A stretch of 21,312 nucleotides of DNA from JBEIUL01 sp044356865. GTDB lineage: Bacteria > Planctomycetota > Phycisphaerae > Phycisphaerales > SM1A02. Below, in pieces: positions 7,127-14,840 of this stretch (position 1 is its first letter; each line of letters begins with the position of its first letter). The notes beneath the pieces are model-generated. The model saw only the letters and a program-made list of their open reading frames with translations, made no database searches and was not told the origin of the DNA. Both the position numbers and the translations under genes were made by a program. The DNA lies in NCBI GenBank assembly GCA_044356865.1, contig JBIKVN010000023.1, positions 1 through 21,312 of the forward strand. The letters run 5' to 3'.

Positions 7127-8346
7127 GCGTCGCCCATCGCCAGTTCACCCTTCCGAACGGTCTCCGCATCGAGGCCGAGGTCGACCCCGCCGCGGCCACC
7201 GCGTCGGTCGGCTTCTTCTTCCGCACCGGGGCCCGCGACGAGCGGCCCGAACTCATGGGCGTGAGCCACTTCCTCGAGCACATGATGTTCAAGGGAAGCG
7301 CGAAGCGCGGGCCCGAGCGGGTGAACCAGGACTTCGATTCGATCGGCGCCAACCACAACGCCTTCACCAGCACCGAACTCACCGCGTACTTCGCCCATGT
7401 CCTGCCCGAGCACGTGCCGACGGCGACCGAGATCCTGTCCGACATCCTCCGCCCGGCCCTCCGCGACGCTGATTTCACCGAGGAAAAGGGCGTGATCCTC
7501 GAGGAGATCGCGATGTACGAGGACCAGCCGCCGTGGGTGCTTTACGAGCGGTCGATGGAACTCCTGTACGGGTCGCATCCCCTGGCCCATCGCGTCTTGG
7601 GCACGAAGGACACCATCAAGGCCCTCGATCGCAACGAGATGAAGCGCTACTTCGACGATCGCTATTCGGCCGACAGCTGCACAGTGGCCGCGGCCGGACG
7701 CCTCGACTTCGACGCCCTCGTGCGCGACGTCCGCGACCGCTGCGGCGGCTGGAAGGCGACCGGGCAGTCGCGTGACTACCCGACCTGGACGCCCATCGAA
7801 CGCGACGAGACGATCCGTCTCAAGAAGGCGACACAGCACTACCTGATGCTGGCGACGCCGGCACCCGGCATCAATGACCCATGGCGTTACCGGGCGGCGC
7901 TGCTCGCCGACATCCTCGGTGACGGCGACGGTTCGCGACTGCATTGGGCCTTGACCGAGACCGGCCTCGCCGAGGATGCGGGGGCGGGGTACGAGGGACA
8001 CGACGGGACCGGCGAGTTCCTCGTCACCGCCGCGTGCGACCCGAAGGATGCCGCCGAAGTCGAGCGGATCGCCCGCCGCGAGATCGACGCCCTGGTCGAG
8101 TCGCTCACCGAAGACGACCTGGTGCGCAGCCGCAGCAAGATCGCCACCTCATTCACGCTTTCGTCCGAGCGGCCGCACGGGCGGATGCTCCGGCTCGGCA
8201 TGCTGGCGACCTACCACGCCCCGTACCTCACCCTCGACGAGGAGCTCGCCCGCGTCGAGCGGATCACGCTTGACGACCTGCGGGCCTATGCCGAGCGCTG
8301 GCCGCTCGCGCCGCGGGTTTCGGCTCGGCTGGCTCCCGCCGGCTGA
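7123..8346 (+). CDS. M16 family zinc metallopeptidase (insulinase-like)
   Basis: This 407-residue protein is a pitrilysin/insulinase-type peptidase. The inverted zinc motif HxxEH is present as HFLEH (H49, E52, H53), with the third ligand region VILEEIAMYED (E127/E128) about 75 residues later. The N-terminal start (LPNGLRI...ASVGFFFRTGARDE) and NHNAFTSTELTAYFAHVLPEH are classic for the family. The second half (from about 220) is the non-catalytic M16 repeat, ending with SERPHGRMLRLG. The total length matches single-unit bacterial M16B proteins, which often work as dimers or with an inactive partner; no partner gene lies here. There is no signal peptide, so it is probably cytoplasmic. The ATG overlaps the glycosyltransferase stop. 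It converges on the next gene with only 3 bp between, leaving no room for a terminator. Confidence 0.93.
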   Translation: MSVAHRQFTLPNGLRIEAEVDPAAATASVGFFFRTGARDERPELMGVSHFLEHMMFKGSAKRGPERVNQDFDSIGANHNAFTSTELTAYFAHVLPEHVPTATEILSDILRPALRDADFTEEKGVILEEIAMYEDQPPWVLYERSMELLYGSHPLAHRVLGTKDTIKALDRNEMKRYFDDRYSADSCTVAAAGRLDFDALVRDVRDRCGGWKATGQSRDYPTWTPIERDETIRLKKATQHYLMLATPAPGINDPWRYRAALLADILGDGDGSRLHWALTETGLAEDAGAGYEGHDGTGEFLVTAACDPKDAAEVERIARREIDALVESLTEDDLVRSRSKIATSFTLSSERPHGRMLRLGMLATYHAPYLTLDEELARVERITLDDLRAYAERWPLAPRVSARLAPAG

Positions 8347-8349
8347 CGC

Positions 8350-9825
8350 TCACGCCGCGTCGCGGCCGTCGCGATGCACTTCGGTGCGATTCCGCCCGAT
8401 CGACTCCGCGGCGGCGAGGGCCGCGAGTGCGCTGCGGACGAGGCTTTCCCGCCGTACCGCGACCTCGGCCGCCGGATGCTCGATGTCGAGGCGATCGACG
8501 CTCGCTCCGACGCTGACGGTGACGCGAAACGCCCGCTCGCCGGCGATGTCGATCTGCTCCGACGCGACCTGGCGACGGAAGTCGTCGGCAAGCCGACGGG
8601 CCTCGAGCGGACTGAAGCCGGGGGCGAGAATCGCGAACTGGCCTCCGAGCAGCCGGAACGCCTCGGCACCGCGCGGCAACGAACCGGCAAGCCGACACGC
8701 CACCGCCCGCAAGAGCGCATCGCCGCCGCGGACACCCAGACGAAGGTTCGCGTCGCGCAAGTCATCGACCGACGCGACCAGCACCGCCACCGAGGACCCC
8801 CGCGGCCGGTCGCGACCGAGCGCCGCTTCAAGCCGTTCGAGGAACGACTCGCGATCAGGCAATCCGGTCAGGGCGTCACGGGTGCACGGATCCGTCAAGG
8901 ACGCGGCGCCGGTGAAACCGGCGGCCCGCCGCGCATCGGCGATGCGACGCACGAGGAGCTCGTCGTCCTGCCCTTGGCCGAAACCGGCCATGGCCAGCCG
9001 CGATCCGCATTCGGCCCGGATCTCCTCGAGCACGACCAGTCCCTCGTGCGGAGCGAGACCCAACCAGGCGTGGGCGAACCGGCGGAAGCGGGCCGCGGCG
9101 TCTTCGGCGTGGAGGCCGTCCTCATCGACCGCCAAGGCCGCGATCGAGGCCAGTTCCAGGAGCGACGCCAGCTTCCGCTCGTCGCCGCCGGCCGCCGCGT
9201 GTCGATGGTGATGGCGGATCGCCGCCACGAACCCGGGCGGAAGACATGCTCGCGAAGCCAGCTCGGCGCCGACGAGGGCGTGATCGATCCGCAGGGTGCG
9301 CTGCTCGACCTCGCTCAGGTTGCGATGGTCGCGGCCGGCGATGTCGAGCACCTGCAGGTAGCGATCGCCGAAGGCCCGGTGCATCGCGACCATGCCGATG
9401 TCCTGCAGCAGCGCCGCCACGCCCGCTTCCTCGGGATCATGCACCCCGGTCGCCTGCGCGACGTGCCGGGCCGCCACCGAGGCCCGGATGGCCCGCCCGC
9501 GAAAGTCCATGAAGTCGAAATCGATCGAGTCCGGATCGTCGCCGCGATCGGACGAGACCGGAACCGACAGCGCGACAGCGCGGCAGGCCTCGGCCCCCAG
9601 CCGTTCGGCCGCACGGGAAAGACGGCCGATCCGATCGTGGGCCGGCCGGTCGGCGTTCACCGCGGCAAGCATGGCCAGCGCCAGCGCCGGATCGAGGCCA
9701 CACCGCTCGTCGACGCCGGATGGCCCGCCCGAACCGGCCGCGGCCTCGAGCAGCGCCTCGACCGCCGCGGGACTCGCGGGAATCCCAGTTCCGGACAGGG
9801 CATGGTCGAGCGATTGACCGGTCAT
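8350..9825 (-). CDS. HDOD domain plus degenerate GGDEF domain protein
   Basis: This 491-residue signalling protein has two parts. Residues about 15-235 match an HDOD domain: LLQDIGMVAMHRAFG, RIDHALVGAELASRACLPPGF and IRHHH follow the family pattern. Residues about 312-480 form a GGDEF-fold domain: TRDALTGLPDRESFLERLEAAL, VLVASVDDLRDANLRLG, RVTVSVGAS. The active-site loop, however, reads RLLGGQF (391-397) where diguanylate cyclases have RxGGDEF. The metal-binding acidic residue and the catalytic glutamate are thus missing, so it probably makes no c-di-GMP; it may bind a nucleotide or serve as a protein-protein module. The start is ATG at 9825, overlapped by a 12-bp palindrome. It lies 74 bp after recO on the same strand and is probably the last gene of the Hpt operon. 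Confidence 0.87.
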   Translation of the reverse strand: MTGQSLDHALSGTGIPASPAAVEALLEAAAGSGGPSGVDERCGLDPALALAMLAAVNADRPAHDRIGRLSRAAERLGAEACRAVALSVPVSSDRGDDPDSIDFDFMDFRGRAIRASVAARHVAQATGVHDPEEAGVAALLQDIGMVAMHRAFGDRYLQVLDIAGRDHRNLSEVEQRTLRIDHALVGAELASRACLPPGFVAAIRHHHRHAAAGGDERKLASLLELASIAALAVDEDGLHAEDAAARFRRFAHAWLGLAPHEGLVVLEEIRAECGSRLAMAGFGQGQDDELLVRRIADARRAAGFTGAASLTDPCTRDALTGLPDRESFLERLEAALGRDRPRGSSVAVLVASVDDLRDANLRLGVRGGDALLRAVACRLAGSLPRGAEAFRLLGGQFAILAPGFSPLEARRLADDFRRQVASEQIDIAGERAFRVTVSVGASVDRLDIEHPAAEVAVRRESLVRSALAALAAAESIGRNRTEVHRDGRDAA

Positions 9826-9836
9826 GTTCCGGAACA
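9825..9836. repeat. 12-bp perfect palindrome at the HDOD gene start
   Basis: TGTTCCGGAACA is a perfect palindrome that overlaps the start codon of the HDOD gene (ATG at 9825-9823 on the minus strand). Its place, at the 3' edge of the 74-bp recO/HDOD gap, would suit an operator or a translation-blocking hairpin. A 12-bp palindrome is expected about five times by chance in a window of this size, so support is weak. Confidence 0.2.
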
Positions 9837-9899
9837 GGATCGACGCGGAAGCCAGGGTGATTCACGGCGACTGCCCGAGTTCGCCAGCCCGGGATGCAC

Positions 9900-10640
9900 C
9901 TAGACCGCACGGTCCGCAAAGAGCGCACGCATCGAAAATGGTTCCGCTTGCATCGAATCGCGGAGATACGCCGCCAGGAACCGGTTGGCCCGTCGGACCG
10001 ACTCCGGATCGGCCGCGCTCAGCCGGGCGATCAAGGCGATCGAGGGGTCGGCCGCCACTTCCCCCAGCAGTTCGACGGTCGTGCGCCGGACCTTCCACGC
10101 CGCAAGGTTCCCCGGCGGATCGCTCGTGAACCTGGCCTGTCCCGGAATGAACGAAAGCGTCGCCCCGTGCCCCGCAGGCACCTCGAGCTGCGGCTGCTGG
10201 CCGCTCTCGACGAGCGAAAACCACTGGAAACGCAGGACAACCGCCGCCGCAGTGCCGGGCGTCTCGAGCGCCTCGAGCCCGGTGACGAGGGCGTCATACA
10301 GCCGCGGATGCGGATCGGCCGGGGCGAAGAGCCGGCCCACCAGATCGGCCAGGTAGTACGCCGAGCGATTCGCCTCGAGATCATGGCGAAGCGAGCGGTA
10401 GGCCCGCAGCAGCGTCCAGTCGGTCAAGGTCGCGAGCTCCCGACCTCCCTTCACGATCGCCACGACCTGTCCGCAGGTCAGCAGGTCGATCCCGCCCGAG
10501 AATCGGCCGCCGGCTCGCTTCGCGCCCTTGGCGAGACCGCGGAGAATCCCCTGTTCGCGACAGAAAAGGCTGACGGTCTGGCTCGTTTCCGAGAAGTCCC
10601 AGTGACGGATGCAAACCGCCTCGTCGGTGACCGATGGCAC
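9900..10640 (-). CDS. recO: DNA repair protein RecO
   Basis: This 246-residue protein has the length and organisation of RecO, which anneals DNA and loads RecA with RecR onto SSB-coated single strands. The N-terminal OB-fold is recognisable: DEAVCIRHWDFSETSQTVSLFCREQGILRGLAKGAKR, followed by RFSGGIDLLTCGQV. The C-terminal helical domain follows (YYLADLVGRLFAPADPHPRLYDAL, VLRFQWFSLVESGQQPQL). The zinc-binding four-cysteine cluster seen in some RecO proteins is absent, as in E. coli. I chose GTG at 10640 because the product then begins just before the conserved EAVC strand; the frame stays open upstream to 10886, but that part shadows the response-regulator gene. No clear ribosome site is seen. 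It starts 31 bp after the response-regulator gene, on the same strand. Confidence 0.85.
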   Translation of the reverse strand: MPSVTDEAVCIRHWDFSETSQTVSLFCREQGILRGLAKGAKRAGGRFSGGIDLLTCGQVVAIVKGGRELATLTDWTLLRAYRSLRHDLEANRSAYYLADLVGRLFAPADPHPRLYDALVTGLEALETPGTAAAVVLRFQWFSLVESGQQPQLEVPAGHGATLSFIPGQARFTSDPPGNLAAWKVRRTTVELLGEVAADPSIALIARLSAADPESVRRANRFLAAYLRDSMQAEPFSMRALFADRAV

Positions 10641-10671
10641 GGCGGGATGGTACGCCCCGTCGCTGCGGACC

Positions 10672-11643
10672 TCAGCCGGCGTGGCGGTCGTCCGGTCGCG
10701 CGAGCGTCGAGACCGGATCGGCCAGGTCGACCCGGTCGCGACCGCGCCGCTTCGCCTCGTACAGCGCCGCGTCAGCCGCCTCGACCAGCGCCGCCGGCCC
10801 GGCCGGATGCCGAAGGTCGAGATCGGCGACACCGAACGACGCCGAGGCCCGGAAATCCGGTCGGGTCGGCCAGGTCTCGCGGGCAATGGCCTGTCGCCAG
10901 CGCTCCGCCGCCTCGAACGCCTCGTGGGCGTCGGTGTTGGGCAGGATCACCGCGAACTCCTCGCCGCCATAGCGGCACGCCACGTCGCTGCCGCGACCGC
11001 TCGCGAGAATCCGGGCGAATCGCTCCAGCACCTGGTCTCCGAACGGATGCCCGTGGCGATCGTTGATGCGCTTGAAGCCGTCAAGATCGCACAGCACCAG
11101 CGACAGCGGCAGGCCGTGCCGCACCGCTTCGTTCCACTCGGCGGCCAGGCGGGCGTCGAAGTACTCGCGATTCCAGAGCCCGGTCAGGCCGTCCAGCCGG
11201 GCCTTCGTCTGCAGCAGCCGCAGGGCCCGCCCGAGCCGCAGTCCACCGCGGACGCGGGCCAGCAGTTCGCCCGTGTCGAAGGGCTTGCGGAGAAAGTCCA
11301 TCTCACCGAGATGATTCCAGCCGTCCCGATCGGGCAAGGCCTCGGACGCGCTGATGCAGATGATCGGGATGTCGCGGGTCGCTTCCGTGTCCTTCAGGGT
11401 GCGAATCACGGTCAAGCCCGATCCATCCGGGAGATCGATGTCCAGCAGGATGAGGTCCGGTCGCTCGTGGCGGGCCTTCTCGATCGCCTCGTGGCAGGTC
11501 CAGGCCGACACCACCTCGAGCGACTCGCCGCGAAGCCGGACCCGGATCAGTCGGTGCATGAACTCATGGTCATCGACCACGAGGACCCGGGCCGAGCCGG
11601 ATTCCGGAAACCGCTGGAGCAACTCGTCGCGTGCCGAGGCCAT
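10672..11643 (-). CDS. Response regulator diguanylate cyclase (REC-GGDEF, PleD/WspR-like)
   Basis: This 323-residue protein joins a receiver domain (about 18-135) to a GGDEF cyclase domain (about 148-310). The receiver has the acidic pair D24-D25, phospho-acceptor D68 (LLDIDLPDGSG), the switch serine S98 (ICISAS) and K120 (FLRKPFD). The cyclase domain has DGLTGLWNREYF, CDLDGFKRINDRHGH and an intact GGEEF (226-230). An inhibitory RxxD site (RGSD, 217-220) lies five residues before it, the same spacing as in PleD. It should therefore make c-di-GMP when phosphorylated and be feedback-inhibited by product. The ATG at 11643 comes two bases after the Hpt stop, so the pair is probably translated together and Hpt is the likely phosphodonor. 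No histidine kinase is present in the window. Confidence 0.92.
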   Translation of the reverse strand: MASARDELLQRFPESGSARVLVVDDHEFMHRLIRVRLRGESLEVVSAWTCHEAIEKARHERPDLILLDIDLPDGSGLTVIRTLKDTEATRDIPIICISASEALPDRDGWNHLGEMDFLRKPFDTGELLARVRGGLRLGRALRLLQTKARLDGLTGLWNREYFDARLAAEWNEAVRHGLPLSLVLCDLDGFKRINDRHGHPFGDQVLERFARILASGRGSDVACRYGGEEFAVILPNTDAHEAFEAAERWRQAIARETWPTRPDFRASASFGVADLDLRHPAGPAALVEAADAALYEAKRRGRDRVDLADPVSTLARPDDRHAG

Positions 11644-11645
11644 GT

Positions 11646-11999
11646 TCACTCGAGTCCCATCGGTCCGGACATCGGCCGGGCCGCGCCGCGGCAGCGTTGG
11701 ACCAGCCGCTGGACCGCCTGGCCGATCCGATCGTCGCCGGCCCCGGACAGGATGAGGATCTCGACGTTGGCCGCCGCGTTCCCGATGGCCGGGAATCCAT
11801 ACCCGCCCGCGGAACCGCGAAGCTGGTGTGCCAAGGTCCGCAGGCGGTTTCGGTCGCCGGCATCCATGGCCGCCTGGAGGCTGCCGGCCCGGTGGGGCAG
11901 GTCCTCGACGAAGAGCGCGACGATGCCTCGCATCTCGGGATCCGCCGCGAACTCGCTGCGCTCGATCTCGGAGCTCTCGATCAGGTCGATCCTGGCCAT
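11646..11999 (-). CDS. Hpt-domain phosphotransfer protein
   Basis: This 117-residue protein is a stand-alone histidine phosphotransfer domain. The motif LAHQLRGSAGGYG holds the phospho-accepting H58 in the usual HxL[KR]GSA context, within a predicted four-helix bundle (helices around 22-46, 49-66, 72-84, 89-102). It would pass phosphate between a hybrid kinase receiver and a response regulator in the cytoplasm. The gene directly precedes the REC-GGDEF gene with a 2-bp gap, so that regulator is the probable partner. It is the first gene of the minus-strand operon. The ATG at 11999 lacks a clear Shine-Dalgarno sequence. Its promoter should lie in the 168-bp divergent gap to the RNase Z-like gene, but I found no convincing -35/-10 pair on the minus strand. 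Confidence 0.87.
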   Translation of the reverse strand: MARIDLIESSEIERSEFAADPEMRGIVALFVEDLPHRAGSLQAAMDAGDRNRLRTLAHQLRGSAGGYGFPAIGNAAANVEILILSGAGDDRIGQAVQRLVQRCRGAARPMSGPMGLE

Positions 12000-12083
12000 G
12001 GCGGATGTATCGGTCCCCGGCGGAGGTCACTTCGCCCGGCCCACGGCCGAAAGGACGATTCACCGATGATTCCGGCGAAGCGG

Positions 12084-12112
12084 TTGGACGATCGCGCCGC
12101 ATCGGCTATTTT
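12084..12112 (+). promoter_or_regulatory. Sigma70-type promoter of the RNase Z-like gene
   Basis: TTGGAC (12084-12089) and TATTTT (12107-12112) are separated by exactly 17 bp, a good match to the housekeeping promoter. Transcription would begin near 12119, giving a leader of about 50 bases before GTG 12168. This also argues against the upstream in-frame ATG at 12066 as the start. It lies in the divergent gap (12000-12167) between the Hpt operon and this gene. Confidence 0.6.
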
Positions 12113-12167
12113 CGGACGGTCCATTCCCGATCCCGGCGGCCGACAGGCCGTCGAAGGAGCATTGCCC

Positions 12168-13124
12168 GTGGTTCCGAACATGCCGCCCCGCGAGGGGCAA
12201 CTGGGTTTCCTGTACCTGCCGCCCTACCGCGTGCAGGGCATCAGCGTCGCGGGCGAGCAGACCGTCATCCAGGTTCCCGAACTCGATGTCTGTTTCGACA
12301 TGGGTTGCTGCCCGCGATCGGCGCTGGCCTCGCCGTACGTCGCCCTGTCGCACGCCCACATGGACCACCTCGGCGCGCTGCCGTACTGGTTCAGCCAGCG
12401 CTTCTTCCAGAAGATCGGCACCGGAACCTGCGTCTGCCACCCGAAGGTCGCCGAGCCGTTGAAGGCCATGATGCAGGGCTGGATCGATCTCGAGCTGCAG
12501 CGGACGCCGCACCAGGTGATCTCCCTCGAGCCCGACGCCGAGGTCGAGGTGAAGAACAACCTCTTCCTGCGGGGCATCGCCACCAGCCATACCTCACCAA
12601 GCCTGGGATTTGTGCTCATCGAACGCCGCAGCAAGCTCAAGGAGGAGTTCATCGGGCTGCCGCAGGATCGTCTCCGCGAGATCAAGATGCGAGGAGTCGA
12701 AATCACCCGGACCGTCGACATTCCGCTGGTCGCCTACACCGGCGACACCGAACCCGGTCCGTTCCTGTTCCGCGATGAGTTCGCCGAAGCGAAGATCGTC
12801 ATCACCGAGTGCACTTTTTTCGAGTCCGAACATCGCGGGCGGGCCAAGATCGGCAAGCACATCCATGTCCATGACTTGACGGGACTTCTGGCCGCCTGGA
12901 AGGCCGAACATGTCGTCGTGGTGCATGTCTCGCGGAGAACCCCCTTGGCGTTCGCACGCGAGTGCCTCGCCGCGGCCGAGGGCGGAAACCCGGGCGGCCG
13001 CGTACATCTGCTCATGGACTACCGGGCCAACCGGCTCCGGCACGATTCGATGGTGGCGGCCGCCGAAACGGTGCCCGAAGCCGCTCCGGCCTCTCCGGCC
13101 TCTCCGGACAGTCCGACGGGTTGA
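12168..13124 (+). CDS. Metallo-beta-lactamase fold protein, RNase Z-like
   Basis: This 318-residue protein carries the zinc ligands of the tRNase Z branch of the metallo-beta-lactamase fold. They are SHAHMDH (H62, H64, D66, H67), H141 in ATSHTSPSLGF, D193 in YTGDTEPG, and H253 in HVSRRT, which resembles the HxSxR motif of RNase Z. HIHVHD (231-236) and ITECTFFE are further conserved-looking stretches. It may process tRNA 3' ends or another RNA; a hydrolase with another substrate remains possible. I chose GTG 12168 because AAGGAG (12154-12159) lies 8 bases upstream; ATG 12180 is an alternative. The C-terminal PASPASPDSP comes from a 9-bp repeat (13084-13110). Its stop codon overlaps the -35 box of the putative dnaA promoter. 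Confidence 0.82.
   Translation: MVPNMPPREGQLGFLYLPPYRVQGISVAGEQTVIQVPELDVCFDMGCCPRSALASPYVALSHAHMDHLGALPYWFSQRFFQKIGTGTCVCHPKVAEPLKAMMQGWIDLELQRTPHQVISLEPDAEVEVKNNLFLRGIATSHTSPSLGFVLIERRSKLKEEFIGLPQDRLREIKMRGVEITRTVDIPLVAYTGDTEPGPFLFRDEFAEAKIVITECTFFESEHRGRAKIGKHIHVHDLTGLLAAWKAEHVVVVHVSRRTPLAFARECLAAAEGGNPGGRVHLLMDYRANRLRHDSMVAAAETVPEAAPASPASPDSPTG
13084..13110 (+). repeat. Three tandem copies of a 9-bp unit
   Basis: CTCCGGCCT occurs at 13084-13092 and 13093-13101, then the variant CTCCGGACA at 13102-13110. The repeat codes for the proline/serine-rich tail of the RNase Z-like protein, just before its stop. It is in frame, so copy-number change would alter only the disordered tail length. Confidence 0.7.
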
Positions 13125-13149
13125 CGCACCCGAAGCCCGTCCGTACCTT
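13121..13149 (+). promoter_or_regulatory. Putative dnaA promoter
   Basis: TTGACG (13121-13126) and TACCTT (13144-13149) are 17 bp apart. The -35 matches 5 of 6 positions and the -10 matches 3 of 6, including the two most conserved. The -35 overlaps the upstream stop codon. It would give a dnaA leader of roughly 155 bases. The rest of the 189-bp gap (13125-13313) shows no DnaA box, hairpin or small gene that I could support. Confidence 0.4.
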
Positions 13150-13313
13150 CGCGATCCGTCGTCGGATCCAGCAGGTGGGACTGCGGAGCGACGGCCCAAC
13201 TTCCCCGACCGCACTCCGGCACGAGGTCCGGGGCGACGCACGATCCGATCCGCCCGCGCGGGTCACGAACCGACGTCGATCCGACCCGTCCCATCACGAT
13301 CGCCCCGCCCACG

Positions 13314-14774
13314 ATGTCGCGCCTCGATCCAGGATTCCGCGTCTCGCTCAACGGCTACCTCCGGAAGCACCATGCCGACCTCTGTCGGCATTGGTTCGAT
13401 GACATCGAGCCCCTGGACGTGCAGTCGGGGGTGTTGCGGCTGGTGGTGCGCGAACCGGTCCAGTTGCGATACCTCCAACGGTGCTGCGTTCCGCAGTTCA
13501 CCGAGGCGGCCCAGGCCATCACCGGACGCCTTCTGGCCGTGCGATTCATCGGTCCGGACGAGGCGATCGAGACCCCGCCGGCTCCGCCCGAAAGGCGAGG
13601 CTCCGCCTCCAGCCGTGAGGCGCCCGAGCCCCGACCGTCGGGCGAAACGACCGCCGTTTCCGCGACGGAAACCCGTGTCCAGCCGGAACCGGACGATTTC
13701 CATCTCGACGACCAGGTGCTGCTCAGTCCCGACTACGCGTTCGAGCACTTCGTGGTCGGACCCGAGAATCGCCTCGCGCATGCCGCGGCGATGGCCGTGG
13801 CGGAGAAGCCCGGTCGGGCCTACAACCCGTTCTTCATCCATGGCGGCGTCGGCCTCGGCAAGACGCACCTGCTGCAGGCGATCTGCCAGGCGATGTTGCG
13901 GCGGGCCCCACGGACCCGCATCGTCTACATCTCGTGCAACACCTTCATGGATCTCTTCCATGATGCGGTCCGGGCCGGCCGGATGTCGGATTTCCGCTCG
14001 CGTTTCCGCACCGCCGACGTGTTGGTGATCGATGACATCCACTTCCTGTCGAAGCACGAGCAGACGCAGGAAGAGTTCTTCCACACCTTCAACGCCCTGT
14101 ACCAGGCGGGCAAGCAGCTGGTGCTGTCGTCGGATGCCGCGCCGCACGAGATTCCCGCGCTCGAGGAGCGGCTGACGAGCCGGTTCTCGTGCGGGTTGGT
14201 GGCCCGGATCGACCGGCCGTCGTACGAGACGAGGGTGGCGATCCTGAAGGCGAAGGCCGCCTTGCATGACTTGCAGATTCCGGACGAGGTGCCGGCCTAC
14301 ATCGCGGCGCGGATCGACTCGAACATCCGCGAGCTCGAGGGAGCGCTCACCAAGGTTCGCGGGATGGCGATGGCCCACCATGTCGAGGTCTCGCTCGATC
14401 TCGCCAAGTCGGCTCTCAACGAATCGCAGCCGATGACCGGGGCCGGTCAACCCACGATCCAATCCATCATCGAGACGGTCAGCCGCTTCTACGACGTCAA
14501 GCTGACTGATCTCCTTTCGAAGCGGCGCCACAAGTCCGTCGCCCTGCCGCGTCAGGTTTGCATGTGGCTTGCCCGCCGGCACACCCGTTACAGCCTCGAG
14601 GAGATCGGGGGCTACTTCGGGGGTCGCGACCACACCACGGTCATGCACGCGATCAAGACGATCAACGCCCGTCGGGGCGATGATGCCCAGCTGCTCAACG
14701 ATGTCGAGCGGCTCGAGGAGCAACTGCTCGTCCGTGAGCGCCAGTCGGAACGCCTCTCCGAGAGGAAGGGCTGA
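13314..14774 (+). CDS. dnaA: Chromosomal replication initiator DnaA
   Basis: DnaA binds DnaA boxes at the origin and melts DNA to start replication. This 486-residue protein has all four domains. Domain I is residues 1-85. A proline/serine/glutamate-rich linker (about 86-128) is domain II. The AAA+ domain III has Walker A GGVGLGKT (177-184), Walker B VLVIDDIHFL (236-245), sensor 1 SSDAAP, the arginine finger in LTSRF (R290) and sensor 2 in IRELEGAL (R339). The DNA-binding domain IV has SKRRHKSVALPRQVCMWLAR and the signature GGRDHTTVMHA (437-447). The ATG at 13314 is the first in frame but has no Shine-Dalgarno sequence. No dnaN or recF follows; instead a 562-bp gap leads to convergent mutM. 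Confidence 0.97.
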   Translation: MSRLDPGFRVSLNGYLRKHHADLCRHWFDDIEPLDVQSGVLRLVVREPVQLRYLQRCCVPQFTEAAQAITGRLLAVRFIGPDEAIETPPAPPERRGSASSREAPEPRPSGETTAVSATETRVQPEPDDFHLDDQVLLSPDYAFEHFVVGPENRLAHAAAMAVAEKPGRAYNPFFIHGGVGLGKTHLLQAICQAMLRRAPRTRIVYISCNTFMDLFHDAVRAGRMSDFRSRFRTADVLVIDDIHFLSKHEQTQEEFFHTFNALYQAGKQLVLSSDAAPHEIPALEERLTSRFSCGLVARIDRPSYETRVAILKAKAALHDLQIPDEVPAYIAARIDSNIRELEGALTKVRGMAMAHHVEVSLDLAKSALNESQPMTGAGQPTIQSIIETVSRFYDVKLTDLLSKRRHKSVALPRQVCMWLARRHTRYSLEEIGGYFGGRDHTTVMHAIKTINARRGDDAQLLNDVERLEEQLLVRERQSERLSERKG

Positions 14775-14840
14775 CACCAGCCTTCCGCCCGCGTACGGAC
14801 CACGGAATCCAATGGGTTCAGGCAGCGCCGCACGGTGTCC

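Noticed and set aside
12066..12167. In-frame ATG at 12066 as an earlier start of the RNase Z-like gene
   Set aside because: It lies upstream of a good TTGGAC-N17-TATTTT promoter, so it would not be in the transcript, while GTG 12168 has AAGGAG at the right distance.
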